Origin: DASXAI01 sp963728985
Lineage (GTDB): Bacteria; Actinomycetota; Acidimicrobiia; Acidimicrobiales; Ilumatobacteraceae
Length of the DNA: 64,000 bases
Assembly: GCA_963728985.1 (NCBI GenBank)
Contig: CAVSME010000008.1
Location: forward strand, 186,001-250,000
Direction: 5' to 3'
Positions 1-8,611 of this stretch are shown here, in pieces. The translations under genes and the position numbers were made by a program. The first letter of the stretch is position 1. Each line of letters starts with the position of its first letter. The notes beneath the pieces were generated by a model. It made no database searches. It saw only the letters and a program-made list of their open reading frames with translations, and was not told the origin of the DNA.

Positions 1-2
1 GC

Positions 3-1817
3 AACGTCGAGTGGCTGTGCCTGCCCCGCTTCGACTCCCCCAGCGTGTTCGGCGCGCTCCTCGACCGCGGGGCCGGGTTCTTCCGGCTGGCGCCCGACGG
101 CGTCAACGTGCCCGTCTCGCGGCGCTACCTGCCCGGCACGATGGTGCTGGAGACGAGCTGGGGCACTCGAACCGGATGGGTGATCGTGCGCGACGCCCTC
201 CTCATCGGCCCGTGGCACCGGATGTCGTCGCGCTCGAAGAACTACCGCCGCACGCCGACCGACTACGACGCCGAGCACGTGCTCACCCGCACCGTGCGGT
301 GCGTGAACGGCGAAGTGCAGCTGAACCTCGACTGCGAGCCGGCGTTCGACTACGGGCGCGCCCGCGGCGAGTGGTCCTACACGGGCGACGGCTACACGCA
401 GGGCGTCTGCCGGGCGCCCGGCTGTCCGGTCGAGCTGACCCTGACAGCATCGAGCAACCTCGGCTTCGAGGGCCCGCGCGCCTTGGCCCGCACGCTGGTG
501 AAGGAGGGGGACACGCTCTTCTTCGCACTGTCGTGGAGCGAGCTCGCCCCGCCGGCCGACTACGACGAGGCCTACCGGCGGATGGTGTGGACGGCCCACC
601 ATTGGCAGCACTGGCTCGACCATGGCGAGTTCCCCGACCACCCCTGGCGCACCCACCTCCAGCGCAGCGCCCTCACGCTGAAGGGCCTCACCTATGCACC
701 GACAGGGGCGATGGTGGCCGCCGCCACCACCTCACTCCCCGAGACCCCGGGCGGTGAGCGCAACTGGGACTACCGCTACACGTGGATCAGAGACTCCACG
801 TTCATGCTGTGGGGGCTCTACACACTCGGCTTCGACTGGGAGGCCAACGACTTCTTCTTCTTCATCGCCGACTGCGCCGAGGCGGAGATGGGCCGCCTCC
901 AGATCATGTACGGGATCGGTGGTGAGGCCGAACTGCTGGAGTCGACGCTCGATCACCTCTCGGGCTACGAGAACGCCCGGCCCGTGCGCGTCGGCAACGG
1001 CGCCTACTGCCAGGACCAGCACGACGTCTGGGGCGCCGTCCTCGATTCGTTCTATCTCCACACGCGCTCGCGCGATCACCTGCCCGAGCGCATCTGGCCA
1101 TTGCTCGTGAAGCAGGTCGAGGACGCCATCACCAACTGGAGCCAGCCCGACCGTGGCATCTGGGAGGTACGGGGCGAGCCCCAGCACTTCACGTCGTCGA
1201 AGATGATGTGCTGGGTGGCGTGCGATCGGGGCGTCCGGCTGGCGGAGATGAAAGAGGAGTTCGAGACGGCCAAGCGGTGGCAGAAGGTGGCCGACGAGAT
1301 CCACGCCGACGTCTGCGCCCACGCCGTCGACGATCGAGGCGTCTTCACGCAGCACTACGGCACCAGCGCCCTCGACGCATCAGTCCTCCTGATGCCGCTC
1401 GTGCGGTTCCTGCCGCCCGACGACGAGCGGGTCGTCAAGACCGTCCTGGCCATCGCCGACGAACTCACCCTCGACGGCCTGGTCCTGCGCTACCGCGTGG
1501 ATGAGACCGACGACGGGCTGCACGGCCACGAGGGCACGTTCACGATCTGCTCGTTCTGGCTCGTGGCCGCGCTGGTGGAGATCGGCGAGATCGACCGGGC
1601 GCGCGCACTGTGCGAGCGTCTGCTCTCTCACGCCAGCCCCCTCGGGCTCTACGCCGAGGAGATCGACGCTCGCAGCGGTCGGCACCTCGGCAATTTCCCG
1701 CAGGCGTTCACCCACCTCGCACTGATAAACGCCGTGATGCACGTCATCCGCGCCGAGGAGACGGAGGGCGACGGCTACGAGCGCACGGGCGACTTCCGCC
1801 GTGGGCGCGCCAGCTGA
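3..1817 (+). CDS. Glycoside hydrolase family 15 protein (glucoamylase/trehalase-like), 5' end outside window
   Basis: The reading frame is open to the first base of the window, and NVEWLCLPRFDSPSVF just inside the edge is the usual N-terminal GH15 region, so the start lies to the left; about 604 residues are visible. GH15 enzymes of this bacterial type are cytoplasmic inverting glucosidases acting on alpha-glucans or trehalose. The (alpha/alpha)6 barrel signatures are present: NWDYRYTWIRDS, the segment GIWEVRGEPQHFTSSK carrying the likely general acid Glu, and HEGTFTICSFW near the end carrying the likely general base Glu. A GTG at 45 is an internal codon and not the start. Trehalase versus glucoamylase activity cannot be separated from sequence alone. 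Confidence 0.9.
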   Translation, partial: NVEWLCLPRFDSPSVFGALLDRGAGFFRLAPDGVNVPVSRRYLPGTMVLETSWGTRTGWVIVRDALLIGPWHRMSSRSKNYRRTPTDYDAEHVLTRTVRCVNGEVQLNLDCEPAFDYGRARGEWSYTGDGYTQGVCRAPGCPVELTLTASSNLGFEGPRALARTLVKEGDTLFFALSWSELAPPADYDEAYRRMVWTAHHWQHWLDHGEFPDHPWRTHLQRSALTLKGLTYAPTGAMVAAATTSLPETPGGERNWDYRYTWIRDSTFMLWGLYTLGFDWEANDFFFFIADCAEAEMGRLQIMYGIGGEAELLESTLDHLSGYENARPVRVGNGAYCQDQHDVWGAVLDSFYLHTRSRDHLPERIWPLLVKQVEDAITNWSQPDRGIWEVRGEPQHFTSSKMMCWVACDRGVRLAEMKEEFETAKRWQKVADEIHADVCAHAVDDRGVFTQHYGTSALDASVLLMPLVRFLPPDDERVVKTVLAIADELTLDGLVLRYRVDETDDGLHGHEGTFTICSFWLVAALVEIGEIDRARALCERLLSHASPLGLYAEEIDARSGRHLGNFPQAFTHLALINAVMHVIRAEETEGDGYERTGDFRRGRAS

Positions 1818-1869
1818 TTTTCGTTCGGCCAGCGTATGGAACGGACACCGTCCTGGGAATAGCGGGCGC

Positions 1870-2283
1870 ATGGCAGCGAAGCGATCATCGGGCGGCATGA
1901 CGAAGGCGCACAAGGAGGCGCTGGCGACAGGGCGGAACGAAAGCCGGATCGTCCGGCGCTACTTGGAGGCGTTGGCGGCGTCGAAACCAAAGCGGGGCCG
2001 GCGGCGGACGATCAGTTCGGTGGAGAAGCGCCTGGCCGTGGTCGAAGAAGCAATCGAGTCGGCGGACCGCATCACCATGCTGAAGCTCTCCCAAGAGCGC
2101 CTCGACCTCATCAACGAGCTCGAGTCGATGGCGGTCGACGACGGCATGAAGGAGCTGGAAGAGGATTTCGTGGGCATCGCCGCGCAATACGGCAGCCGCC
2201 AGGGCATCTCCTATGCGGCATGGAGGGAAGTCGGCGTCCAGCCCGACGTCCTCCGGAGGGCCGGCATTACGCGCTCTGCGTGA
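1870..2283 (+). CDS. Conserved hypothetical basic/coiled protein, 137 aa
   Basis: Starts at the ATG beginning MAAKRSSGGMTKAHKEAL; the frame is open further upstream but has no convincing start and would overlap nothing useful. The first 45 residues are rich in Lys/Arg, followed by a likely helical stretch (SSVEKRLAVVEEAIESADRI) and an acidic C-terminal half. There are no membrane segments and no catalytic motif that I recognise. The composition and the matching of helix-forming segments look like a real protein, and I believe similar small proteins occur in other actinobacteria. It may bind nucleic acid, judging from the basic N-terminus, but that is inference. It stands alone, 53 bp after the glycosidase and just before a repeat element. 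Confidence 0.6.
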   Translation: MAAKRSSGGMTKAHKEALATGRNESRIVRRYLEALAASKPKRGRRRTISSVEKRLAVVEEAIESADRITMLKLSQERLDLINELESMAVDDGMKELEEDFVGIAAQYGSRQGISYAAWREVGVQPDVLRRAGITRSA

Positions 2284-2320
2284 TATCGGCGCCGGGGCAG
2301 GTGCTGGCGGGATTGACCGA

Positions 2321-2464
2321 GAGGGCGAGCGGAGAGGTGCCCGCGATCGGCGCTGACGGGGCCGGTGGCCACGATCCGTGAGCGACGTTGGGTGCCGATT
2401 CGGTCATGGGTGCCGATCGGCCCGCCAGGCGAGGCAATCGGCACCCAAACGCCGATCGGAACAG
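2321..2464. repeat. Dispersed structured repeat, copy 1 (long form, 144 bp)
   Basis: This segment matches 33423-33565 almost base for base. Inside it lies a hairpin-forming core whose left arm TTGGGTGCCGATT (from 2389) is the exact reverse complement of AATCGGCACCCAA (ending 2448). A shorter, related copy sits at 10881-10943. The element replaces the first 40 or so codons of the enoyl-CoA hydratase that follows, so it behaves like an inserted or mobilised sequence and not like part of a gene. Confidence 0.8.
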
Positions 2465-3116
2465 GATCCCGCGCCCCGAGCGGGCCCGCCTGGCCGAGGC
2501 CGCCGACGACCGCGAGGCGCGAGCAGTGGTGGTCACCGGGTCGGGACGGTCCTTCTGCCCCGGCGCCGACCTCGGCCACCAAGCCGAGCCCGGTGACGAG
2601 CCGCTCCCCAACACCAAGATCCCCACGACGTTCCCGCTCGGCATCGACAAGCCCCTCATCGCCGCCATCAACGGCGGGTGCGCCGGCGTCGGCCTCGTCC
2701 AGGCCCTCCAGTGCGACGTGCGCTTCGCTGCCACGCAGGCCAAGTTCACGACCGCCTTCGCCCGCCGCGGCCTCGTCGCCGAGTACGGCATCGCGTGGTT
2801 GCTGCCCCGCATCGTCGGCCAGACAGCGGCGACGGACCTGCTCCTGTCGGGCCGGGTGTTCGACGCCGCCGAAGCCCTACGCATCGGGCTGGTGAGCGCC
2901 GTCGTCGATCGCGACGACGTGCTCGATACCGCCATGGCCCTACGCCAAGGACGTCGCCACCAACGTGTCGCCGGCATCGATGGCCACCATCAAGGAGCAG
3001 TTGCGACGCAGGGCCCCGACGTCCGCGAGGGCGTCGACGCATTCTTGGAAGGCCGGCCCCCGGCCTTCCTCCCCCTCGGTGAGGGCACCACCTACCCCTG
3101 GATGAAGAGGAACTAG
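2465..3116 (+). pseudogene. Decayed enoyl-CoA hydratase/isomerase
   Basis: The middle of a crotonase is intact: RAVVVTGSGRSFCPGADL, then PLIAAINGGCAGVGL and the segment GLVAEYGIAWLLPRIVG, which form the acyl-CoA oxyanion-hole region. The first 40 or so residues expected before this are missing; the repeat at 2321-2464 sits in their place. At about 2940 the frame is lost: the expected C-terminal sequence YAKDVATNVSPASMATIKEQ continues in another frame from 2941, and the end of the protein (VDAFLEGRPPAFLPLG) is back in the first frame. An intact family member has about 260-280 residues. The stop overlaps the stop of the convergent DUF849 gene. It is probably non-functional. Confidence 0.8.
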
Positions 3117-3967
3117 CGAGCCAGCAGTTCGCGCACCTGCCCGCTCGTCGCCACCTCGCCGCCCAGCGCCTGTACCAGCTCCACGGCGCCGGTCACGAGG
3201 TCCTCGTTGCGGGCGGGCTCGGTGCCGCGATGGTCCTCCAGCCCGACGCGCACATGGCCGCCGGCCTCGATGGCGGCCTGGGCCATCCCGCACGCCACCA
3301 CGTCGCCGCCGATCACGCCCACCATCCACGGCCGGCCGGTGCCATCGAGCATGGCGAGGTAAGCCGCCAGCGACGTCGGCGTCGGGGGCAATCCGAACGG
3401 CGCGGCGGCACCGAAGTAGAGCTGGATCTTGACCCGGTCGGGCAACGTACCCGCCTCGAGCCGTCGGAGCGCGGCGCGCAGGAAACCCGGTTCGAACACC
3501 GACAGGTGGATGGGCCGATCGCGCTGACGACACCACTCGAACATGTAGTCGGCGTCGGCGATCGTGTTGCCGTAGACGAACGAGCCGATGGCCACGATGC
3601 CCGGATCGACGGAGGCCATCGGCAGGAGTCCGGCGCCGTGGAGAGCGTCGAGATGGGAGTAGCGCTCCTCGATCGGCGCGTCGGGCGACATGCCCCGCAC
3701 CGTCGGGTGGAGCACGGCGTCGGGTCGCTGCTCCAGGATCGCCGTCCACGCCTCGGCGTACGGTGCGGGATCGTGCCGGGCCGGGCCGCCCACGTTGGGC
3801 TCGTCGTTGTGGTTGTGCACGATGGCGGCGCCGCGGTCGAGGCACTCGAGCCCGCACGCCGTGATCTCCGCCGGCGTCCGCGGGACGTGCGGGTTCGAGC
3901 GCTTCTGGGTGTTGCCGTTGATGGCGGCTTCGATGATCACGGGCGGTCGTCCAGGCATCGCCGCCAT
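3113..3967 (-). CDS. DUF849 beta-keto acid cleavage enzyme (BKACE/Kce family), 284 aa
   Basis: BKACE enzymes are zinc-dependent and condense a beta-keto acid with acetyl-CoA to give acetoacetate and a new CoA ester; the founding member acts on 3-keto-5-aminohexanoate in lysine fermentation, but the family accepts many substrates. The family hallmarks are the N-terminal PVIIEAAINGNT, the zinc motif HNHN in AAIVHNHNDEP, the loop SVDPGIVAIG and the C-terminal GHVRVGLED. The start chosen is ATG at 3967 (MAAMPGRPP), with a second candidate at 3958. The gene is divergent from the quinone oxidoreductase with only 37 bp between starts, so they probably share a promoter region. The true substrate is unknown. 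Confidence 0.88.
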   Translation of the reverse strand: MAAMPGRPPVIIEAAINGNTQKRSNPHVPRTPAEITACGLECLDRGAAIVHNHNDEPNVGGPARHDPAPYAEAWTAILEQRPDAVLHPTVRGMSPDAPIEERYSHLDALHGAGLLPMASVDPGIVAIGSFVYGNTIADADYMFEWCRQRDRPIHLSVFEPGFLRAALRRLEAGTLPDRVKIQLYFGAAAPFGLPPTPTSLAAYLAMLDGTGRPWMVGVIGGDVVACGMAQAAIEAGGHVRVGLEDHRGTEPARNEDLVTGAVELVQALGGEVATSGQVRELLAR

Positions 3968-4004
3968 GATGGTCCGCTGGCCCGCCACTTGTAAGGTCCG
4001 CGCC

Positions 4005-4988
4005 ATGAGAGCCGTGCTGTGCAAGGCCTACGGGCCGCCCGAATCGCTCGTCGTCGAGGAGATCGACGAGCCCACGGCGGGCCCCGGTCAGATCGTGGTC
4101 GACGTCAAGGCGTGCGCCATCAACTTCCCCGACGTCTTGATGATCCAGGACCTCTACCAGTTCAAGCCGCCGCTGCCCTTCAGCCCCGGCGGCGAGATCG
4201 CCGGCATGGTCAGCGCGATCGGAGATGGCGTCGACGGGTTCACGGTCGGCCAGGAGGTGTTCGGCTCGGTGGGTTCGGGGGGCCTGCGCGAGCAGGTGGC
4301 GCTCAAGGCCTCCGGCGCCATTCCCGTGCCCCGGGGACTGAGCCTCCCGCAGGCCGCCTCGGTGCTGAGCGCCTACGGCACGTCGTGGCACGCCCTGAGG
4401 GACCGAGCCAACCTCCAACCGGGTGAGACGCTCGTCGTGCTAGGCGCCGCCGGCGGGGTCGGCCTGGCCGCCGTCGAGCTCGGCGCCATGATGGGCGCCA
4501 CCGTCATCGCCGCGGCCTCGACGGACAAGAAGCTGGCGGTGTGCCTCGACCACGGCGCCTCGTTCGGCATCAACTACGAGACCGAGGACCTCAAGGTGCG
4601 GATCCGTGAGCTGACCGACGGCAAGGGCGCGGACGTCGTCTACGACCCGGTCGGCGGGCCCTACGCGGAGCCCGCCCTGCGCTCGACGGCGTGGGAGGGC
4701 CGGTTCCTCGTGATCGGGTTCACCGCCGGCATCCCGAAGCTCCCCCTCAACCTGCCGCTGCTGAAGGCGTGCTCGGTGGTCGGGGTGTTCTACGGCGCGT
4801 GGGCGGCGCGCGAGCCCGAGCGCAACCGGCGCAACCTCGAAGAGCTCGTCGAGTTCATCGAGGCCGGCAAGATCAAGCCCCACGTCTCCGCCACGTACCC
4901 GTTGGAGCGGGCGTCGGAGGCCATCCGCGAGCTGGCCGACCGGCGCGCCGAGGGCAAGGTCGTGGTGGTCATGGACGGCACCGAATAA
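4005..4988 (+). CDS. NADPH:quinone oxidoreductase-like MDR protein, 327 aa
   Basis: Medium-chain dehydrogenase/reductase of the zinc-free quinone oxidoreductase type (QorA-like), a soluble enzyme using NADPH. It begins MRAVLCKAYG. The catalytic/substrate half is N-terminal (AINFPDVLMIQDLYQ, PFSPGGEIAG), and the Rossmann fold follows with LVVLGAAGGVGLAAVELG around residue 145-160 and VVYDPVGG later. The Cys/His zinc ligands of classical alcohol dehydrogenases are absent. Length matches the family. It lies between DUF849 and an acyl-CoA dehydrogenase, which suggests involvement in acyl-CoA or xenobiotic catabolism, perhaps as an enoyl reductase; that role is inference. Confidence 0.88.
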   Translation: MRAVLCKAYGPPESLVVEEIDEPTAGPGQIVVDVKACAINFPDVLMIQDLYQFKPPLPFSPGGEIAGMVSAIGDGVDGFTVGQEVFGSVGSGGLREQVALKASGAIPVPRGLSLPQAASVLSAYGTSWHALRDRANLQPGETLVVLGAAGGVGLAAVELGAMMGATVIAAASTDKKLAVCLDHGASFGINYETEDLKVRIRELTDGKGADVVYDPVGGPYAEPALRSTAWEGRFLVIGFTAGIPKLPLNLPLLKACSVVGVFYGAWAAREPERNRRNLEELVEFIEAGKIKPHVSATYPLERASEAIRELADRRAEGKVVVVMDGTE

Positions 4989-5025
4989 AGCGACCTGACG
5001 CACTGTCAGCTAGTTTTTCCAGGGC

Positions 5026-6276
5026 ATGCCGATGAACGTCAAGCCCGTACCCACGCTCGACGAGCGCATCAACGACATCCGGATGCGCACCGCCGAGATC
5101 ATCAACGACGACATCCTGCCCAACGAGCGCAAGCTGTGGCGGGGCCGCGCCAACGGCGCCAGCGATGTGGAGCGCAAGGAATCGAGGGAACTGCGCGAGC
5201 ACGTGAAGGAGCGGGTGAAGCAGGCGGGGCTGTGGGCCCCCCACCTGCCCCAGGAGTACGGGGGGATGGGCCTCGACTTCCTCGCCCACGCCTACATGAA
5301 CGAGGTGCTGGCCTACGGCGTCGGCGCCGGTGCGCTCTTCGGTGTGGTGGCGCCGAACTCGGGCAACCAGACCATCCTGGTCAAGTACGGCACCAAGGAG
5401 CAGAAGGAGAAGTGGCTGCTCCCGCTCATCGAAGGCGAGCTGGAGTCGGGCTTCTCGATGACCGAGCCCGAGAACCCCGGGTCCGATCCGCGCTCGCTCA
5501 CCACCAGCGCGGTGCGGGAGGGCGACGAGTGGGTCATCAACGGCCACAAGTGGTTCACCTCGAACGGCTTCGCCGCCGACTTCTTCATCGTGATGTGCCG
5601 GGTGCAGGACGACACCGGCCAGTTCCGGCCCGGCCAGATGGCGCAGATCATCGTGCCGACGGACACGCCCGGCTTGAACATCGTGCGCGGCGTCGGCGTG
5701 TGGGGGTCGGAATCGTCGGACCACTGCGAGGTGCTCTACGAGGACGTCCGGGTGCCGGTGGACAACATCCTCGGTCGGGTGGGCGACGGCCATCGCGCGG
5801 CGCAGGATCGCCTCGGCGCCGGCCGCATCTTCCACTGCATGACGTCGGTCGGCCAGATGTGGCGCGCCTTCGATCTGATGGTGGAGCGCTCGATCAGCCG
5901 CAAGGTGCACGGCGGCCTGCAGAAGGACAAGCAGTTCATCCAGGGCTTCATCGCCGACAGCTACATGGACATCACCGCGGCTCGCCTCATGACCATCAAC
6001 GCCGCCGAGAAGATCGACCGCGACGACCAAGCGGCGCGGATCGACATCTCGTCGATCAAGGTGTTCGTGCCCGCGGCTTACACCCGCGTCGTCGACCGGG
6101 CCATCCAGGTGTGGGGCGCGGCCGGCGTGTCGAGCGACCTGCCGCTGGCCGGCATGTACCACGGCGCCCGGACGCTGCGGATCGCCGACGGTCCGGACGA
6201 AGTCCACAAGGTGCTCATCGCCAAGAACGTGATCGGCGCCTACGAGAAGGGCGACGGCTGGGACTTCGGCAACTAG
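5026..6276 (+). CDS. Acyl-CoA dehydrogenase, 416 aa
   Basis: FAD enzyme that introduces the alpha-beta double bond in acyl-CoA, passing electrons to electron-transfer flavoprotein. It carries the family blocks LPQEYGGMGLDFL, the FAD-binding segment GFSMTEPENPGSDP, the turn NGHKWFTSNG, and near the end VQVWGAAGVSSD-type sequence (IQVWGAAGVSS) before an ADGPDEVHK motif. The length is full and close to the long-chain or branched-chain members seen in multiples in actinobacteria. It starts at ATG 5026 (MPMNVKP), or six bases later. It lies 37 bp after the quinone oxidoreductase and may share its transcript. The stop is followed directly by the IS982 stub. Confidence 0.92.
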   Translation: MPMNVKPVPTLDERINDIRMRTAEIINDDILPNERKLWRGRANGASDVERKESRELREHVKERVKQAGLWAPHLPQEYGGMGLDFLAHAYMNEVLAYGVGAGALFGVVAPNSGNQTILVKYGTKEQKEKWLLPLIEGELESGFSMTEPENPGSDPRSLTTSAVREGDEWVINGHKWFTSNGFAADFFIVMCRVQDDTGQFRPGQMAQIIVPTDTPGLNIVRGVGVWGSESSDHCEVLYEDVRVPVDNILGRVGDGHRAAQDRLGAGRIFHCMTSVGQMWRAFDLMVERSISRKVHGGLQKDKQFIQGFIADSYMDITAARLMTINAAEKIDRDDQAARIDISSIKVFVPAAYTRVVDRAIQVWGAAGVSSDLPLAGMYHGARTLRIADGPDEVHKVLIAKNVIGAYEKGDGWDFGN

Positions 6277-6280
6277 TTAG

Positions 6281-6790
6281 GGCTCGGCCGGCTACGGCTA
6301 CTGCGCCAGCCACTCCCGCTACTTCTGGGGACTGCGCCTCCACCTGATCTGCACCCCCGGCGGTCTGCCCATCACCTTCGCCCTGGCCCACCCCAAACTC
6401 GATGAACGCGACATCGCCCGCGACCTGCTCGACACCGACCCGGACCTGCTGCGGACCCGAACCGGACAGACGCTCATCGCCGACAAGGGCTACGCCAGCC
6501 GCGAGTTCGAGTCGTTCCTCACCGACCACGGCGTCGACCTGCTGCGCCCCGCGTTCAAACGCGAACCACCCCGCCCCGGAGCCCGGCTCCTCAAACCGTT
6601 CCGTCAGATCATCGAATCCATCAACGACACCCTCAAAGGGCAACTCGATCTGGAACGCCACGGCGGCAGAACACCAGGTGGCGTCCTCACCCGAGTCCTG
6701 CAACGACTCCTCGCCCTCACCGCCGCCATCTGGCACAACGACCACACCGGCCAACCAGTCCTGCGATCGCTCACCGCCTACGACCACTAA
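6281..6790 (+). mobile_element. IS982-family transposase remnant, C-terminal half
   Basis: Translating from 6281 in the frame ending at TAA 6788-6790 gives about 169 residues of an IS982-type DDE transposase: YFWGLRLHLICTPGGLP, then LIADKGYASREFESFL, then SINDTLKGQLDLERHGG, and finally AAIWHND and AYDH. The N-terminal half, including the first catalytic Asp region, is absent; a stop codon in this frame at 6278-6280 closes it off. The fragment begins four bases after the acyl-CoA dehydrogenase stop and ends eight bases before the next gene, so an IS copy inserted here and lost its 5' half. It cannot encode an active transposase. Confidence 0.85.
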
Positions 6791-6797
6791 CGACCTA

Positions 6798-7325
6798 GTG
6801 GTCGATGCCGGGTCGTCACTCGTCACGGCGCTCGACTTCGTCTGGGACCGTTTCACCACGCGGCTCGAGGGACTGAGCGACGCCGAGTACTTCTGGGAGC
6901 CGGTGCGCGGCTGCTGGACGGTGCGCCCCGACTCCACCGGCCGGTGGGTGCTCGACGGCGCCGACCTCGGTCCGTACCCCGACCTCGACCCGATGCCGGT
7001 CACCACCATCGCGTGGCGCGTCTGCCACCTGGCGGGGTCCGCGCTGGGCGGCTTCGCCGAGCGCCGCTTCGGTGCCGAGGTGACCCACGAGCTGCCCCGG
7101 CACGCGTCGGAGGTCGCCGACTTCGTCGACCAGAACTACCGGGCGTGGCGCGACGGGCTGGCCGGTCTCGACGCCGAGGCGTGGGAGCAGCCGCTCGGGG
7201 CGGCGTGGGGCCCGTACGCCACTGCCAACACGGTCGACCTCGCCCTCCACGTCTTCGACGAGGTCGTCCACCACGGTGCCGAGGTCGGCCTCCTGCGCGA
7301 CCTCTACGTGCGGCTACGTTCCTGA
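6798..7325 (+). CDS. DinB-superfamily protein, 175 aa
   Basis: The sequence LVTALDFVWDRFTTRLEGLSD and the core EYFWEPVRGCWTVRP followed by TTIAWRVCHLAG are typical of the actinobacterial DinB-like four-helix bundle, whose members bind a metal through His residues and include mycothiol/bacillithiol-dependent enzymes. Likely ligands are the His in RVCHLAG and the paired His near the end (VVHHGAE). The start is taken as GTG at 6798. This lies just after the transposase stub, so a few native N-terminal residues may have been replaced. It precedes an acyl-CoA dehydrogenase by 18 bp. The substrate is unknown. Confidence 0.75.
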   Translation: MVDAGSSLVTALDFVWDRFTTRLEGLSDAEYFWEPVRGCWTVRPDSTGRWVLDGADLGPYPDLDPMPVTTIAWRVCHLAGSALGGFAERRFGAEVTHELPRHASEVADFVDQNYRAWRDGLAGLDAEAWEQPLGAAWGPYATANTVDLALHVFDEVVHHGAEVGLLRDLYVRLRS

Positions 7326-7343
7326 CGGGGAAAGGGGGCGACG

Positions 7344-8564
7344 GTGAGCACCCAGGCCGAGCTCGATGCGATCCAGACCGAGGTGACGGCGTGGCTCGAG
7401 GCCAACTGGCGTCCCGAGCGGCCGAAGCAGGAGTGGCTGGCCATGGTGGTCGACGCCGGCTACGCCGTGCCCACGTGGCCGAGCGAGTGGTACGGGCGCG
7501 AGCTCGACGCCGAGGCCGGCGCCGTCATCGCCGCCGCCTTCCGCGCCCGGAATGCCCCTGGCGCCCGCCAGGACGTGCACAACCTCTGGGCCAACACGGC
7601 ACTGGCCTACGGCACCGAAAGCCTGAAGCAGCGCTTCATCCGGCCGCTCCTGCTCGACCAGGTGAACATGTGCCTGCTGTACTCCGAACCGGGGGCCGGC
7701 TCTGACCTCGCCGGCCTGCAGACCCGCGCCGACCGCGACGGCGACGAGTTCGTCGTGAACGGGCAGAAGGTGTGGACATCGGGCGCCAAGAAGGCCGACT
7801 ACGGCATGCTCATCGCCCGGACCAACTGGGACGTTCCCAAGCACCAGGGCATCACGTTCTTCTGGTTCCCGATGCACCAGCCCGGCGTCGAGGTTCGGCC
7901 CATCCGCCAGATCACCAACGAGGCCCACTTCAACGAGGTCTTCATCACCGACGGTCGGGTGCCGGCCGAGAACATGGTGGGCGACCTGAACAACGGGTGG
8001 CGGGTCCTGCAGACGGCCCTCGCCTACGAGCGTTCGGTCATGGGCGACGTCGCCCGTGGCCCCCGCCCGGGTGGGCGCCCGGCAGCGGAGATGGGCGAGC
8101 CGTCCGACGGGGGCGTGTCGGCCGTCGACGTCGACCTCGTGGCGCTGGCCCAGGCTCACGGTCGCAACGGCGACGCCCTCGTGCGCCAGTCGATCGCTGC
8201 CGTCACCGAACTGCGCCAGGTGAACCGCTGGAACGCCCGGCGGGCCAAGGCCGAGCTCGAGCAGGGCACGTCCTCCCCCATCCTCTCGCTCGGCAAGCTG
8301 GCCATGTCCGGCATCCTGCACCGGGGCGCCAGGGTGCAGGGCACCATCGTCGGCGCCGAGGCGCTGCTCGAGGGTCCCGACCATCCCGAGGGCGACGCCG
8401 CCAACTTCCTCGCTCTCAACGCCTACTTCACCTCCATCGGCGGGGGCACCGACCAGATCCAGCGCAACATCATCGGCGAGCGGGTGCTGGGCCTCCCCAA
8501 GGAGCCCGAGGTCGACCGCGATCTGCCGTTCAAGGACGTCAAGAAGGCGTCCGTCCGGCGCTGA
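7344..8564 (+). CDS. Acyl-CoA dehydrogenase, 406 aa
   Basis: Begins at GTG 7344 behind the purine-rich GGGGAAAGGGGG. It has the FAD-binding motif LLYSEPGAGSDLAGLQ, then NGQKVWTSGAKKADY, and the C-terminal SIGGGTDQIQRNIIGERVLGLP, which are the standard acyl-CoA dehydrogenase blocks. An insertion of about 30 residues rich in Gly, Pro and Arg (around GPRPGGRPAAEMGEPSDGG) between the beta-domain and the C-terminal helices is unusual. Proteins of this sort often work as heterodimers in steroid or side-chain degradation in actinobacteria, but no partner gene lies next to it. It probably shares a transcript with the preceding DinB-like gene. Confidence 0.9.
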   Translation: MSTQAELDAIQTEVTAWLEANWRPERPKQEWLAMVVDAGYAVPTWPSEWYGRELDAEAGAVIAAAFRARNAPGARQDVHNLWANTALAYGTESLKQRFIRPLLLDQVNMCLLYSEPGAGSDLAGLQTRADRDGDEFVVNGQKVWTSGAKKADYGMLIARTNWDVPKHQGITFFWFPMHQPGVEVRPIRQITNEAHFNEVFITDGRVPAENMVGDLNNGWRVLQTALAYERSVMGDVARGPRPGGRPAAEMGEPSDGGVSAVDVDLVALAQAHGRNGDALVRQSIAAVTELRQVNRWNARRAKAELEQGTSSPILSLGKLAMSGILHRGARVQGTIVGAEALLEGPDHPEGDAANFLALNAYFTSIGGGTDQIQRNIIGERVLGLPKEPEVDRDLPFKDVKKASVRR

Positions 8565-8611
8565 CCAGGGCGAACGTCGACGGGGTCACTCTGTCAGACC
8601 CCCTGCGTAGG

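Noticed and set aside
3113..4988. Lysine fermentation cluster from the DUF849 gene
   Set aside because: None of the other lysine fermentation genes (kamA, kdd, kal) is present, and DUF849 proteins act on many beta-keto acids.
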